NCBI GenBank assembly: GCA_947496905.1
Contig: CANMEW010000082.1
Span: forward strand, 1-5,619
Direction of reading: 5' to 3'
DNA length: 5,619 nt
Source: Rickettsiales bacterium
GTDB taxonomy: Bacteria; Pseudomonadota; Alphaproteobacteria; Rickettsiales; UBA1997
Positions within the stretch are counted from its first letter, which is position 1. Every line of letters begins with the position of its first letter. The notes beneath the pieces were generated by a model. It was not told where the DNA came from, did no database searches, and saw only the letters and a program-made list of their open reading frames with translations. Of the stretch, positions 1 to 5,600 are shown piece by piece. The position numbers and the translations under genes were made by a program.

Positions 1-114
1 ATGGGGAATAATGATTTCGTAGTTTGTCCTTACTGCAGTAAATTTCTTTACCACCAAGCAGCGCAGCATTCCGAGTCCATCGCATCACAGAAAATCACAA
101 AACCAAAAAAATGA
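1..114 (+). CDS. zf-CHCC zinc-finger protein, 5'-truncated by window edge
   Basis: An open frame of 37 codons runs from the first base to a TGA at 112-114. It encodes a C-terminal fragment with the segment VVCPYCSKFLYH followed by a Lys-rich tail. CPYC preceded by a short Gly/Asn turn and followed by an aromatic residue matches, from memory, the end of the zf-CHCC domain (NDUFS6-like small zinc proteins, common in alphaproteobacteria), which ends with a C-x2-C pair after upstream Cys and His ligands. Those upstream ligands would lie outside the window, so the ATG at position 1 is probably an internal Met and not the start. Family members are small zinc-binding proteins of poorly defined role. 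The TGA overlaps the purA ATG (ATGA, 111-114), which suggests co-transcription and translational coupling. Reading it as a complete 37-residue protein is possible but less likely. Confidence 0.6.
   Translation: MGNNDFVVCPYCSKFLYHQAAQHSESIASQKITKPKK
111..114 (+). promoter_or_regulatory. ATGA stop/start overlap, zinc-finger gene to purA
   Basis: The purA ATG (111-113) overlaps the TGA (112-114) of the upstream frame. No purine-rich ribosome-binding site precedes it, only A-tracts. Initiation by terminating ribosomes is the simple reading, and any promoter should lie before the window. Confidence 0.65.
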
Positions 115-1385
115 ACAATAGAAATACAGCCATAATTGGCCTGCAATGGGGTGATGAAGGTAAAGGTAAAATCGTGGATTTTTTGTCGGATAAATTTGAC
201 GCCGTGGTGCGCTTTCAAGGTGGTCACAATGCTGGTCATACAATTAAAGTTGCTGACAAAACTTACAAACTTAGCTTGCTTCCATCCGGAATAATTCGTG
301 GAAAATTTTCGGTGATTGGAAGTGGCGTGGTGGTTGATCCAATCGCACTTTTTGCCGAGATAAAAAAAATCGAAGAAGCTGGCGTAAAAATTTCCGCAGA
401 AAATTTAGCAATCGCTGACAATGCCTGCCTAATTTTATCGATTCATCGTGAGCTTGATCAGTTGCTCGAAGGAAAAAAAGGTGAGAAAAAAATTGGCACT
501 ACTGGGCGCGGAATTGGTCCGGCATATGAAGACAGGGCTGGCAGAAGAGCTCTACGCATCTGCGACTTACTCGATGAAAAAATTTTGCAAGAGCGCTTAG
601 AAAATCTACTTTTCTACCACAATCTTTTGCGCAAAAGCTTGGGCGCCGAAATGGCAACAGTTGCACAAATTATTGACGAGCTAGCACCAATTCGCGCTTC
701 GCTACTCTATTACTCAAGACCATCTTTTGAAATCGCAAAAAAATTATCTGCCTACGCAAATGTAATGTTTGAAGGCGCTCAAGGAGCTCTTCTTGATGTC
801 TCTTACGGAACCTTTCCATTCGTGACATCAAGCAACACCATGGCAGGGCAAATCGCACTTGGATCTTGCTTGGGCGTTGCCGATTTGCACAAAACAATTG
901 GCATTTTGAAAGCTTACACCACACGCGTTGGATCTGGTCCATTTCCAACTGAGCTTACTGATGAGGTTGGAGAATTTTTACGCATTGAAGGTAAAGAGGT
1001 CGGAACCGTAACTGGTCGAGATCGCCGCTGCGGTTGGTTTGATGCGGTTTTAGTTCGTCAAGCAATTCAACTTTCTTCAGTAAAAGAAATCGCTCTCACC
1101 AAAATAGATGTACTCGACAAGCTCGAGAAAATCAAAATTTGCGTTGCTTACAAAATTGACGGTAAGACCTACGACTACTTGCCGCAAGCTAATCATTTGT
1201 GGGAAAGAATCGAAGTGGTTTACGAAGAAATGGATGGTTGGCAACAAAGCACAGTTGGAATAAAATCTCTCGCTGATTTGCCGCAAAAGGCTCGCGATTA
1301 CATCAAAAAAATTGAAGAATTATGTGCGGTCAAGGCCGTCATCATCTCTACTGGCGCTAAGCGCGAAGAAACAATTTTGAATTAA
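111..1385 (+). CDS. purA: adenylosuccinate synthetase
   Basis: This 424-residue cytoplasmic enzyme makes adenylosuccinate from IMP and aspartate using GTP, the first committed step to AMP. The length is normal for the bacterial family. Visible motifs in order are QWGDEGKGK (residues 12-20, with catalytic Asp15), GGHNAGHT (37-44, with catalytic His43), the signature IGTTGRGIGPAYED (128-141), FEGAQG (220-225), the substrate-binding loop GTVTGRDRRCGWFD (298-311) and the guanine-recognising TKID (330-333). All expected residues are present and the frame is intact. The ATG is chosen because it begins just before the conserved N-terminal strand and overlaps the TGA of the upstream zinc-finger gene. 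There is no Shine-Dalgarno sequence; the bases before the start are A-rich and still coding, so coupling to upstream translation is likely. Wording such as FVTSSNTMAGQ and RRCGWFDAVLVRQA recalls alphaproteobacterial PurA. The partner enzyme PurB is encoded convergently about 2 kb downstream. Confidence 0.98.
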   Translation: MNNRNTAIIGLQWGDEGKGKIVDFLSDKFDAVVRFQGGHNAGHTIKVADKTYKLSLLPSGIIRGKFSVIGSGVVVDPIALFAEIKKIEEAGVKISAENLAIADNACLILSIHRELDQLLEGKKGEKKIGTTGRGIGPAYEDRAGRRALRICDLLDEKILQERLENLLFYHNLLRKSLGAEMATVAQIIDELAPIRASLLYYSRPSFEIAKKLSAYANVMFEGAQGALLDVSYGTFPFVTSSNTMAGQIALGSCLGVADLHKTIGILKAYTTRVGSGPFPTELTDEVGEFLRIEGKEVGTVTGRDRRCGWFDAVLVRQAIQLSSVKEIALTKIDVLDKLEKIKICVAYKIDGKTYDYLPQANHLWERIEVVYEEMDGWQQSTVGIKSLADLPQKARDYIKKIEELCAVKAVIISTGAKREETILN

Positions 1386-1396
1386 ATTTAAGCTCC

Positions 1397-2575
1397 GTGA
1401 CAGAAAATCAGAAAAAACCGGTAATCATGCAGATCTTGCCATCCCTTGAGAGTGGCGGGGTGGAAAGGGGTGTGGTCGATATTGCCAAGGCATTAAAAAA
1501 ATCTGATTTCGAACCAATCGTTGTTTCAAGTGGCGGAGTTTTGGTTTACCAATTGCGTGAAGCTGGCATCAAACACATTGAGCTCAAAACCAATTCTAAA
1601 AATCCGCTGACGATTTTTTTTAATGCCAAAAAACTCGTGAGGCTCATTCAGGAAAATCACGTTGATGTTGTTCATGTTAGGTCTAGAGCGCCAATGTGGA
1701 GCGCCATCTTGGCCTGTAAAGAAACCGGCGTTAAATTGGTCTCAACAGTTCACGGCACCTACTCCCTAAATTTTTTTCATTGGAAAGTTTTTCCGTTAAA
1801 AAAAATCTACAACTCGGTCATGCTTAGAGCGGACAAGGTTATTGCTGTCTCCAAATTCATCAAAAATTATCTCCGCGAAAATTATCCAAATTTTTCATCA
1901 AAAAAAATCACCGTCATTCAACGTGGGGCTGATCTAAATTATTTTAACTACGAGAAAGTTTCAAAAAGTCGGATCATCGATTTAAGCGGCAAATGGAGCC
2001 TTCCAGACGATAAAAAAATAATTCTGATGCCAGCGCGTTTTACGTCTTGGAAAGGTCACGAATTTTTGATCGATGCCTTAATGAAGGTCAAAAGCGATTT
2101 CTTCTGCGTGATGTTTGGCTCCGATCACGGGCACAAAAAATTCAGAAAAAAAATTGAACAAAAAATCATCAAAGAAAATTTGGCGAGCAAAGTGAAAATT
2201 ATTGGTGCTTGTAAGGACATGCCAGCTGCTTACACGATCGCGCATTTTGTGGTCTGTCCAAGCGTTAAACCAGAAGCTTTCGGACGCGTTTCCATTGAAG
2301 CTCAAGCCTCAAGAAAAATAATCATCGCCACCAAAATTGGAGGAGCGCTTGAAACTGTGATTGATGAAAAAACCGGATTTTTAGTGGAGGTGGGTGATGC
2401 AGAAAAATTTGCGCAGCTGATCGATCGAGTTTTGAACATGTCGAAAGAGGAGTCAGATGAGATGGGAGCGGCGGCTAGAAAAAATATCGAAGAAAATTTT
2501 TCGAACGAAAAAATGTGTGACGAAACTATTAAAATTTACAAAAAAGTTTTGAAACCAGCTTCGGCACAAGATTAA
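1397..2575 (+). CDS. GT4-family (GT-B fold) glycosyltransferase
   Basis: A 392-residue retaining glycosyltransferase that should transfer a sugar from a nucleotide-sugar donor onto a cell-envelope acceptor; neither donor nor acceptor can be read from the sequence. The N-terminal domain carries the Gly-rich loop SGGVERG (19-25), then HVRSRAPMWSA and the HGTYS segment typical of GT4 acceptor domains. The C-terminal donor domain has VIQRGADLNYF, the phosphate-binding PARFTSWKG (Arg214, Lys219) and the E-x7-E pair in PEAFGRVSIEA (Glu293, Glu301). No signal peptide or membrane helix is seen, so it is probably cytosolic or peripherally membrane-bound. The GTG start lies 11 nt after the purA stop; an in-frame ATG at 1427 (residue 11) is a real alternative because it sits directly before the first beta strand, QILPSLESGG. 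Neither start has a Shine-Dalgarno sequence. The sequence resembles alphaproteobacterial LPS-type GT4 proteins. The family call is firm, the substrate unknown. Confidence 0.9.
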   Translation: MTENQKKPVIMQILPSLESGGVERGVVDIAKALKKSDFEPIVVSSGGVLVYQLREAGIKHIELKTNSKNPLTIFFNAKKLVRLIQENHVDVVHVRSRAPMWSAILACKETGVKLVSTVHGTYSLNFFHWKVFPLKKIYNSVMLRADKVIAVSKFIKNYLRENYPNFSSKKITVIQRGADLNYFNYEKVSKSRIIDLSGKWSLPDDKKIILMPARFTSWKGHEFLIDALMKVKSDFFCVMFGSDHGHKKFRKKIEQKIIKENLASKVKIIGACKDMPAAYTIAHFVVCPSVKPEAFGRVSIEAQASRKIIIATKIGGALETVIDEKTGFLVEVGDAEKFAQLIDRVLNMSKEESDEMGAAARKNIEENFSNEKMCDETIKIYKKVLKPASAQD

Positions 2576-2578
2576 GCA

Positions 2579-3376
2579 ATGGAATTCCTCTCCCAACTTA
2601 CCCCTCACTCACAAATATTTTTAATCTCAATTTTTGCGCTGATTTTCGGCAGCTTCGCTAGTCTTTTAAGCTACCGCCTTGCCAACAAGCAGCCAATTGT
2701 CTTCACTCGCTCTAAGTGTCTTAGCTGTGGCGTTGCACTCAAGGCTTTAAACTTAATCCCACTTTTCTCTTGGATTTTTCAGAGAGGAAAATGTGGCAAT
2801 TGTCACTCAAAAATTTCCCTCCGCTACCCGCTAATCGAGCTCAGCTTTTTAATTTCTTTTTTGGTGATTTACTTCGCGCTGAATCAAGAAATTAACCTCA
2901 AAGCGCTGATCTATTTCTTAATTGCCGGCACCTTAATTGTGATGTGCGTGGTTGATCTCGAGCAATATTTTATCCCCGATTCTACTCAATATTTTTTGAC
3001 GATCCTCGTAACTTGCTTGCTGGTTTCTACTGGTGGTACTGAGGCGGTTTTGGCGAATCTGCAATCTGCTTTTTTGTATGCTGGCTTTGGGTTGGCGCTC
3101 TGGGTGTTTTTCTATTTCACCGCGTCGCTGGAAGCGATTGGCATCGATGACATTAAATTTTTCTTCATCGTGGGATTGATGTTGGGGACAAAAAATTTTA
3201 TCACCTTCATGATGTTGAGTGGGATTTGCGGGCTGTTATTTGGCGGGCTTTGGCAGAAAATTAAAAAAGAAGAAACATTCCCATTCGCGCCAGCAATTTG
3301 TTTTTCTAGTCTTGTTTGCCTGCTATTTGGTCAGAAAATAAATCCCGTCGAATTGCTTGGATCTCTGATTTTTTGA
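2579..3376 (+). CDS. pilD: type IV prepilin peptidase / N-methyltransferase (A24 family)
   Basis: A 265-residue polytopic inner-membrane aspartic protease that cleaves the leader of type IV pilins or type II secretion pseudopilins and usually N-methylates the new terminus. It opens with a membrane helix (about 13-34) containing GSFASLLSYRL, matching the usual GSFLNVVIYRLP. The cytoplasmic zinc loop follows, with two CxxC pairs (Cys47/Cys50 and Cys72/Cys75) and then SLRYPLIEL. The remainder is about seven hydrophobic segments. The first catalytic Asp is Asp126 in VVDLEQYFIPD. The second is Asp191 in GIDDIKFF (188-195); families normally show GxGD here, so the third position is Asp instead of Gly. 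The C-terminal FPFAPAI motif is present and the length is normal. The start lies 3 nt after the glycosyltransferase stop, without a Shine-Dalgarno sequence. No pilin or secretion genes are in the window, so the substrates are unknown; the symbol is a family-level name. Confidence 0.92.
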   Translation: MEFLSQLTPHSQIFLISIFALIFGSFASLLSYRLANKQPIVFTRSKCLSCGVALKALNLIPLFSWIFQRGKCGNCHSKISLRYPLIELSFLISFLVIYFALNQEINLKALIYFLIAGTLIVMCVVDLEQYFIPDSTQYFLTILVTCLLVSTGGTEAVLANLQSAFLYAGFGLALWVFFYFTASLEAIGIDDIKFFFIVGLMLGTKNFITFMMLSGICGLLFGGLWQKIKKEETFPFAPAICFSSLVCLLFGQKINPVELLGSLIF

Positions 3377-3411
3377 TTGGCGGTCAATTGATGACGTCTC
3401 CAAGTAATTAT

Positions 3412-4731
3412 TTAACTGCGCCCAAAAACCTGATTAAAAATGTGGTCGATGTTTTTGGTGTGGTAGTTGAAATCGAAAATTTCCTCGAGCTTTTCTGCGC
3501 TAAGTTTTGACGAAACTTCCTTGTCGGATTTGAGTAGCTCTAGAAAGCTATTTGACTCTCCCGCCCAAATTTTCATGGCGTTGCTTTGCACGATTCTGTA
3601 AGCGTCTTCGCGAGAAATTCCCACCTCTTCAATCAAAGTTAAAAGCACGCGTTGAGAGAAAACTAAGCCGCCAAGGCGATCCAAATTTTTCTGCATGTTT
3701 TTCGGGTAAATCGTCAAATTTTCCATCATGCTTGCCAAGCGCACTAGTGCGAAATCGAGCGTGATTGTTGCGTCCGGCGCAATCATTCTCTCGACTGACG
3801 AATGCGAAATATCCCGCTCATGCCACAGGGCAACATTTTCCAGAGCTGGCGTTACTGCGCTGCGAACAATCCTTGCCAAGCCAGTCAGGTTCTCGCTCAA
3901 TACTGGGTTTCTTTTGTGTGGCATTGCTGAACTTCCCTTCTGTCCTTTAGAAAAAAACTCTTCCACCTCCAAAACTTCGGTGCGCTGCAAATGCCTGATT
4001 TCAACGGCTAAATTTTCTACTGACGAGGCAATTACCCCCAAAACTGAAAAGAAAAAAGCGTGACGATCCCTAGGGATTACCTGACTTGAAACACCTTCCT
4101 CTGCAAGTTGCAATTTTTCTGCGACATATTTCTGCACGAATGGATCGACATTGGCGAAAGTTCCAACTGCTCCAGAAATTGCACAAACCGAGATTTCTTT
4201 TTTTGCCAATTTTAGGCGCATGAGATTTCTTTCAAACTCAGCGTAAAAGCGAGCGAGCTTCAGACCGAAGGTTGTGGGCTCTGCGTGAATGCCATGTGAT
4301 CTGCCAACGCAAATGCTGTTTTTATGCTCAAGTGCGCGTTTTTTTAGTGCCGCTAAAAGTCTTTCTAGGTCGGAGATGAGAATGTCGGAGGCTTGAGAGA
4401 GTTGCGCTGAAAGGCAGGTGTCGAGAACATCGGAGCTAGTCATTCCTAGGTGAATGAAGCGAGAATTTTCACCGACCAGTTCCGCGAGATGAGTGAGGAA
4501 TGCGATTACGTCATGCTTGGTGGTTGACTCGATTTCATCGATGCGCGCCTCGTCAAATTTTCCTCCGGCTTTTTCAAAATTTTTACGAATGCGTGAAGCT
4601 GAATCAGCTGGAGCGACACCAAGCTTTTCTAGCGCTTCGAGGGCGTAAATTTCGATGTCGAACCAGATTTTGTATTTATTTTCTTGCGACCAAATTTTGG
4701 TCATTTCGAGGCGAGAGTAGCGTGGAATCAT
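3412..4731 (-). CDS. purB: adenylosuccinate lyase
   Basis: A 439-residue member of the fumarase/aspartase superfamily, cytoplasmic and homotetrameric in characterised relatives. It removes fumarate from adenylosuccinate to give AMP, and from SAICAR in de novo purine synthesis. Conserved regions are all present: GMTSSDVLDT (96-105), GRSHGIHAEPTTFG with His146 (region 1 histidine), and the mobile signature loop GSSAMPHKRNP (266-276), followed by ALWHERDISHSSVER. The start is the ATG of MIPRYSR, the classic N-terminus of this family; an internal Met10 is less likely. The sequence closely recalls alphaproteobacterial PurB, for example in IPRDRHAFFFSVLGVIASS and NLDRLGGLVFSQRVLL. No Shine-Dalgarno sequence is possible, because the 37 nt before the ATG contain no G on the coding strand. 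The gene converges on the prepilin peptidase gene with a 35 bp gap and acts directly after PurA. Confidence 0.98.
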   Translation of the reverse strand: MIPRYSRLEMTKIWSQENKYKIWFDIEIYALEALEKLGVAPADSASRIRKNFEKAGGKFDEARIDEIESTTKHDVIAFLTHLAELVGENSRFIHLGMTSSDVLDTCLSAQLSQASDILISDLERLLAALKKRALEHKNSICVGRSHGIHAEPTTFGLKLARFYAEFERNLMRLKLAKKEISVCAISGAVGTFANVDPFVQKYVAEKLQLAEEGVSSQVIPRDRHAFFFSVLGVIASSVENLAVEIRHLQRTEVLEVEEFFSKGQKGSSAMPHKRNPVLSENLTGLARIVRSAVTPALENVALWHERDISHSSVERMIAPDATITLDFALVRLASMMENLTIYPKNMQKNLDRLGGLVFSQRVLLTLIEEVGISREDAYRIVQSNAMKIWAGESNSFLELLKSDKEVSSKLSAEKLEEIFDFNYHTKNIDHIFNQVFGRS

Positions 4732-4768
4732 TGTTTGGATGAGTGGTTTGTGGAGGGGAGGTGGTTGG
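4732..4768 (-). promoter_or_regulatory. G-free, C-rich 5' leader of purB
   Basis: The 37 bases directly before the purB ATG contain no C on the plus strand, so the leader has no G on the coding strand. It consists of C, A and a few T, with runs such as CCACCTCCCC. It cannot hold a Shine-Dalgarno sequence and should be largely unstructured. The opposite strand has six GG or longer runs between 4745 and 4768. I see no convincing -10/-35 pair upstream. Confidence 0.5.
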
Positions 4769-4800
4769 CTAAGTGCTACAAAAAATCTTACTCTGTGATC

Positions 4801-4872
4801 TTGCTTCGTTCATGGTTCGACAAGCTCACCACGAAAGGAGTGTCAGCTAGTTCATCACGAACGCAGCAGCAA
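4801..4872. repeat. palindromic repeat-like intergenic element
   Basis: Nested inverted repeats occur here. The core is TTCATGGT (4809-4816) against ACCACGAA (4828-4835) with an 11 nt loop; the one mismatch becomes a G-U pair in minus-strand RNA. Outer arms TTGCT and CGTTC (4801-4811) face GAACG and AGCAA (4859-4872) with an asymmetric bulge. From memory, the core phrase ATGGTTCGACAAGCTCACCA is a widely dispersed bacterial intergenic repeat. Only one copy is in this window, so repetition is inferred, not seen. It lies between the MNT gene and purB, both minus-strand. Confidence 0.5.
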
Positions 4873-4880
4873 TTTCACGG

Positions 4881-4906
4881 CAACCATCTTTTGCAAAGAT
4901 TGGTTG
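4881..4906. other. strong imperfect hairpin downstream of the MNT gene
   Basis: CAACCATCTTT (4881-4891) pairs with AAAGATTGGTTG (4895-4906) around a TGC triloop, giving 11 base pairs with one bulged T. It starts 10 bases past the MNT stop in the direction of transcription. Neither strand has a T-run after it, so it is not a canonical intrinsic terminator. It could protect or process the 3' end of the MNT transcript, or belong to the neighbouring repeat-like element. Confidence 0.55.
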
Positions 4907-4915
4907 AAATGATGA

Positions 4916-5188
4916 TCAAATCTCCTCCATCTCTCCCAAAATTTCTGCGTCGATCTCGTCGTAATTTACTAAATCGAATTTGTGGGGGAGGGCGGATTCT
5001 TCTAGTTCGAAGCGGATTTTTGCGAGAGTTGCGGGATTTATTTTTTGATCTTTTACAGCGATGTCGATGTCGGAAAATTGGCGGTTAGTTTTTTTTGCCC
5101 TTGACCCAAAAATAAAAATTTTTGCGTTTGGTAGAATTTTTTTTATGCAGGTTCTGATTAGTGGAATTAGCTCTGGCTCAAGGTTCAT
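4916..5188 (-). CDS. MNT-type minimal nucleotidyltransferase (HEPN partner)
   Basis: A 90-residue DNA polymerase-beta-superfamily nucleotidyltransferase, the length usual for stand-alone MNT proteins. The active site is intact: GSRAKK (28-33) for the phosphate-binding turn, SDIDIAV with metal-binding Asp40 and Asp42, and a third acidic ligand at Asp72 in KFDLVNYDE. Known relatives are the antitoxin half of HEPN/MNT modules, where some transfer AMP or oligo-AMP to a tyrosine of the HEPN toxin; that chemistry is inferred here from the family. The ATG overlaps the TGA of the upstream HEPN frame (ATGA, 5185-5188), so translation is probably coupled. The start codon lies inside one arm of an inverted repeat (5183-5217), and no Shine-Dalgarno sequence precedes it. 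A hairpin follows 10 bases after the stop. The protein could instead be an orphan enzyme if its HEPN partner is dead. Confidence 0.88.
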   Translation of the reverse strand: MNLEPELIPLIRTCIKKILPNAKIFIFGSRAKKTNRQFSDIDIAVKDQKINPATLAKIRFELEESALPHKFDLVNYDEIDAEILGEMEEI

Positions 5189-5217
5189 GAAAAATTTTTG
5201 TTTAAAAATTCATGAAC
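5183..5217. repeat. inverted repeat spanning the HEPN/MNT junction
   Basis: GTTCATGAA (5183-5191) and TTCATGAAC (5209-5217) are perfect 9-base inverted arms, each containing the self-palindrome TTCATGAA. Pairing can continue with TTTTT (5195-5199) against AAAAA (5204-5208) after a 3 nt bulge. The MNT ATG and HEPN TGA sit in the arm at 5183-5191. In minus-strand RNA the fold would bury the MNT start codon until ribosomes finish HEPN; as DNA it could be a dimer-binding operator. Confidence 0.6.
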
Positions 5218-5535
5218 AAATTTTTCTTCTTCTAAAAATTCCTTAGCGACCGCGTAAACTTCTTCCGCCGCTTTTTCGCTGTATCCGTGACTGGTTTTGT
5301 TGCGGGCATCACGATATTTTATCCAATCGTCGAATGACTTACTGATTATTTTGAGCCGCGAAGCCGTACGAATAAGATCGCGGAAACTGTTGGAGTAATT
5401 TTGCTCAATGTAGCGCCTGATGAACTTGACGGTAAATTCAAAACTATATTCGAACCTTTGAATTGCTGAGTCGCGGATGATGGCATTTTTTCTAGATCGT
5501 GTCTTTAAATTTTTTGCCTCAGACCGTGAGCTATT
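5185..5535 (-). pseudogene. HI0074-type HEPN protein, 5' end broken or unresolved
   Basis: The frame reads IIRDSAIQRFEYSFEF, then SFDDWIKYRDARNKTSHGYSE, AAEEVYAVAKEFLEEE and a TGA at 5185-5187. This is the helical HEPN fold of the HI0074 'nucleotidyltransferase substrate-binding' family. The RNase-like R-x4-H motif (RNKTSH) and the Tyr two residues after it, the usual AMPylation site, are present. The conserved Trp in the ELAWK helix is replaced (EFTVKF). The 5' end is the problem: in-frame stops stand at 5545-5547 and 5536-5538, and no ATG, GTG or TTG occurs in this frame between them and the conserved block. The missing first helix may be in another frame (the -1 strand frame open from 5618 to 5505 reads FGKIAHGLRQK), implying a frameshift near the A6 run at 5510-5515. 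Sequencing error, a decayed toxin or a non-standard start are all possible. The gene precedes and overlaps the MNT gene. Confidence 0.7.
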
Positions 5536-5569
5536 TTACCGAAGTCAGATGCGCCAAAAGAGCCGCGAC

Positions 5570-5600
5570 AAGAGCGAAGCGATTGCAACTCGCTCTTTTT
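5570..5600 (+). terminator. terminator-like hairpin with short T-run
   Basis: AAGAGCGA (5570-5577) pairs perfectly with TCGCTCTT (5590-5597) around a 12 nt loop, and the 3' arm runs on into TTT, giving five consecutive T in total. This is the shape of a plus-strand intrinsic terminator, with a modest stem. No plus-strand gene ends nearby, so it may instead be part of a palindromic repeat or serve transcription not visible here. A shorter alternative stem, AGCGA (5578-5582) with TCGCT (5590-5594), competes with it. Confidence 0.35.

Noticed and set aside
1..114. A complete 37-residue zinc-finger protein starting at position 1
   Set aside because: The CPYC pair looks like the end of a larger zf-CHCC domain whose other ligands are missing, so the Met at position 1 is probably internal and the gene truncated by the window edge.
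670..948. Minus-strand open frame of 92 codons inside purA
   Set aside because: It is antisense to conserved PurA motifs and has no family features.
3728..4063. Plus-strand open frame of 111 codons inside purB
   Set aside because: It is fully antisense to the conserved PurB core including its signature loop; the openness follows from purB codon use.
4881..4906. Intrinsic terminator for the HEPN/MNT operon
   Set aside because: The stem is strong, but no T-run follows it on the minus strand, so only the hairpin is reported.
4684..5088. Plus-strand open frame of 134 codons across the start of purB, the intergenic region and much of the MNT gene
   Set aside because: It is antisense to two well-supported genes, shows no recognisable family and is rich in Arg, Leu and Ser as expected of a shadow frame.
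5448..5456. GGTTCGAAT on the minus strand, resembling a tRNA T-loop
   Set aside because: No acceptor, D or anticodon stems fit around it, and it encodes the conserved QRFEY of the HEPN protein.
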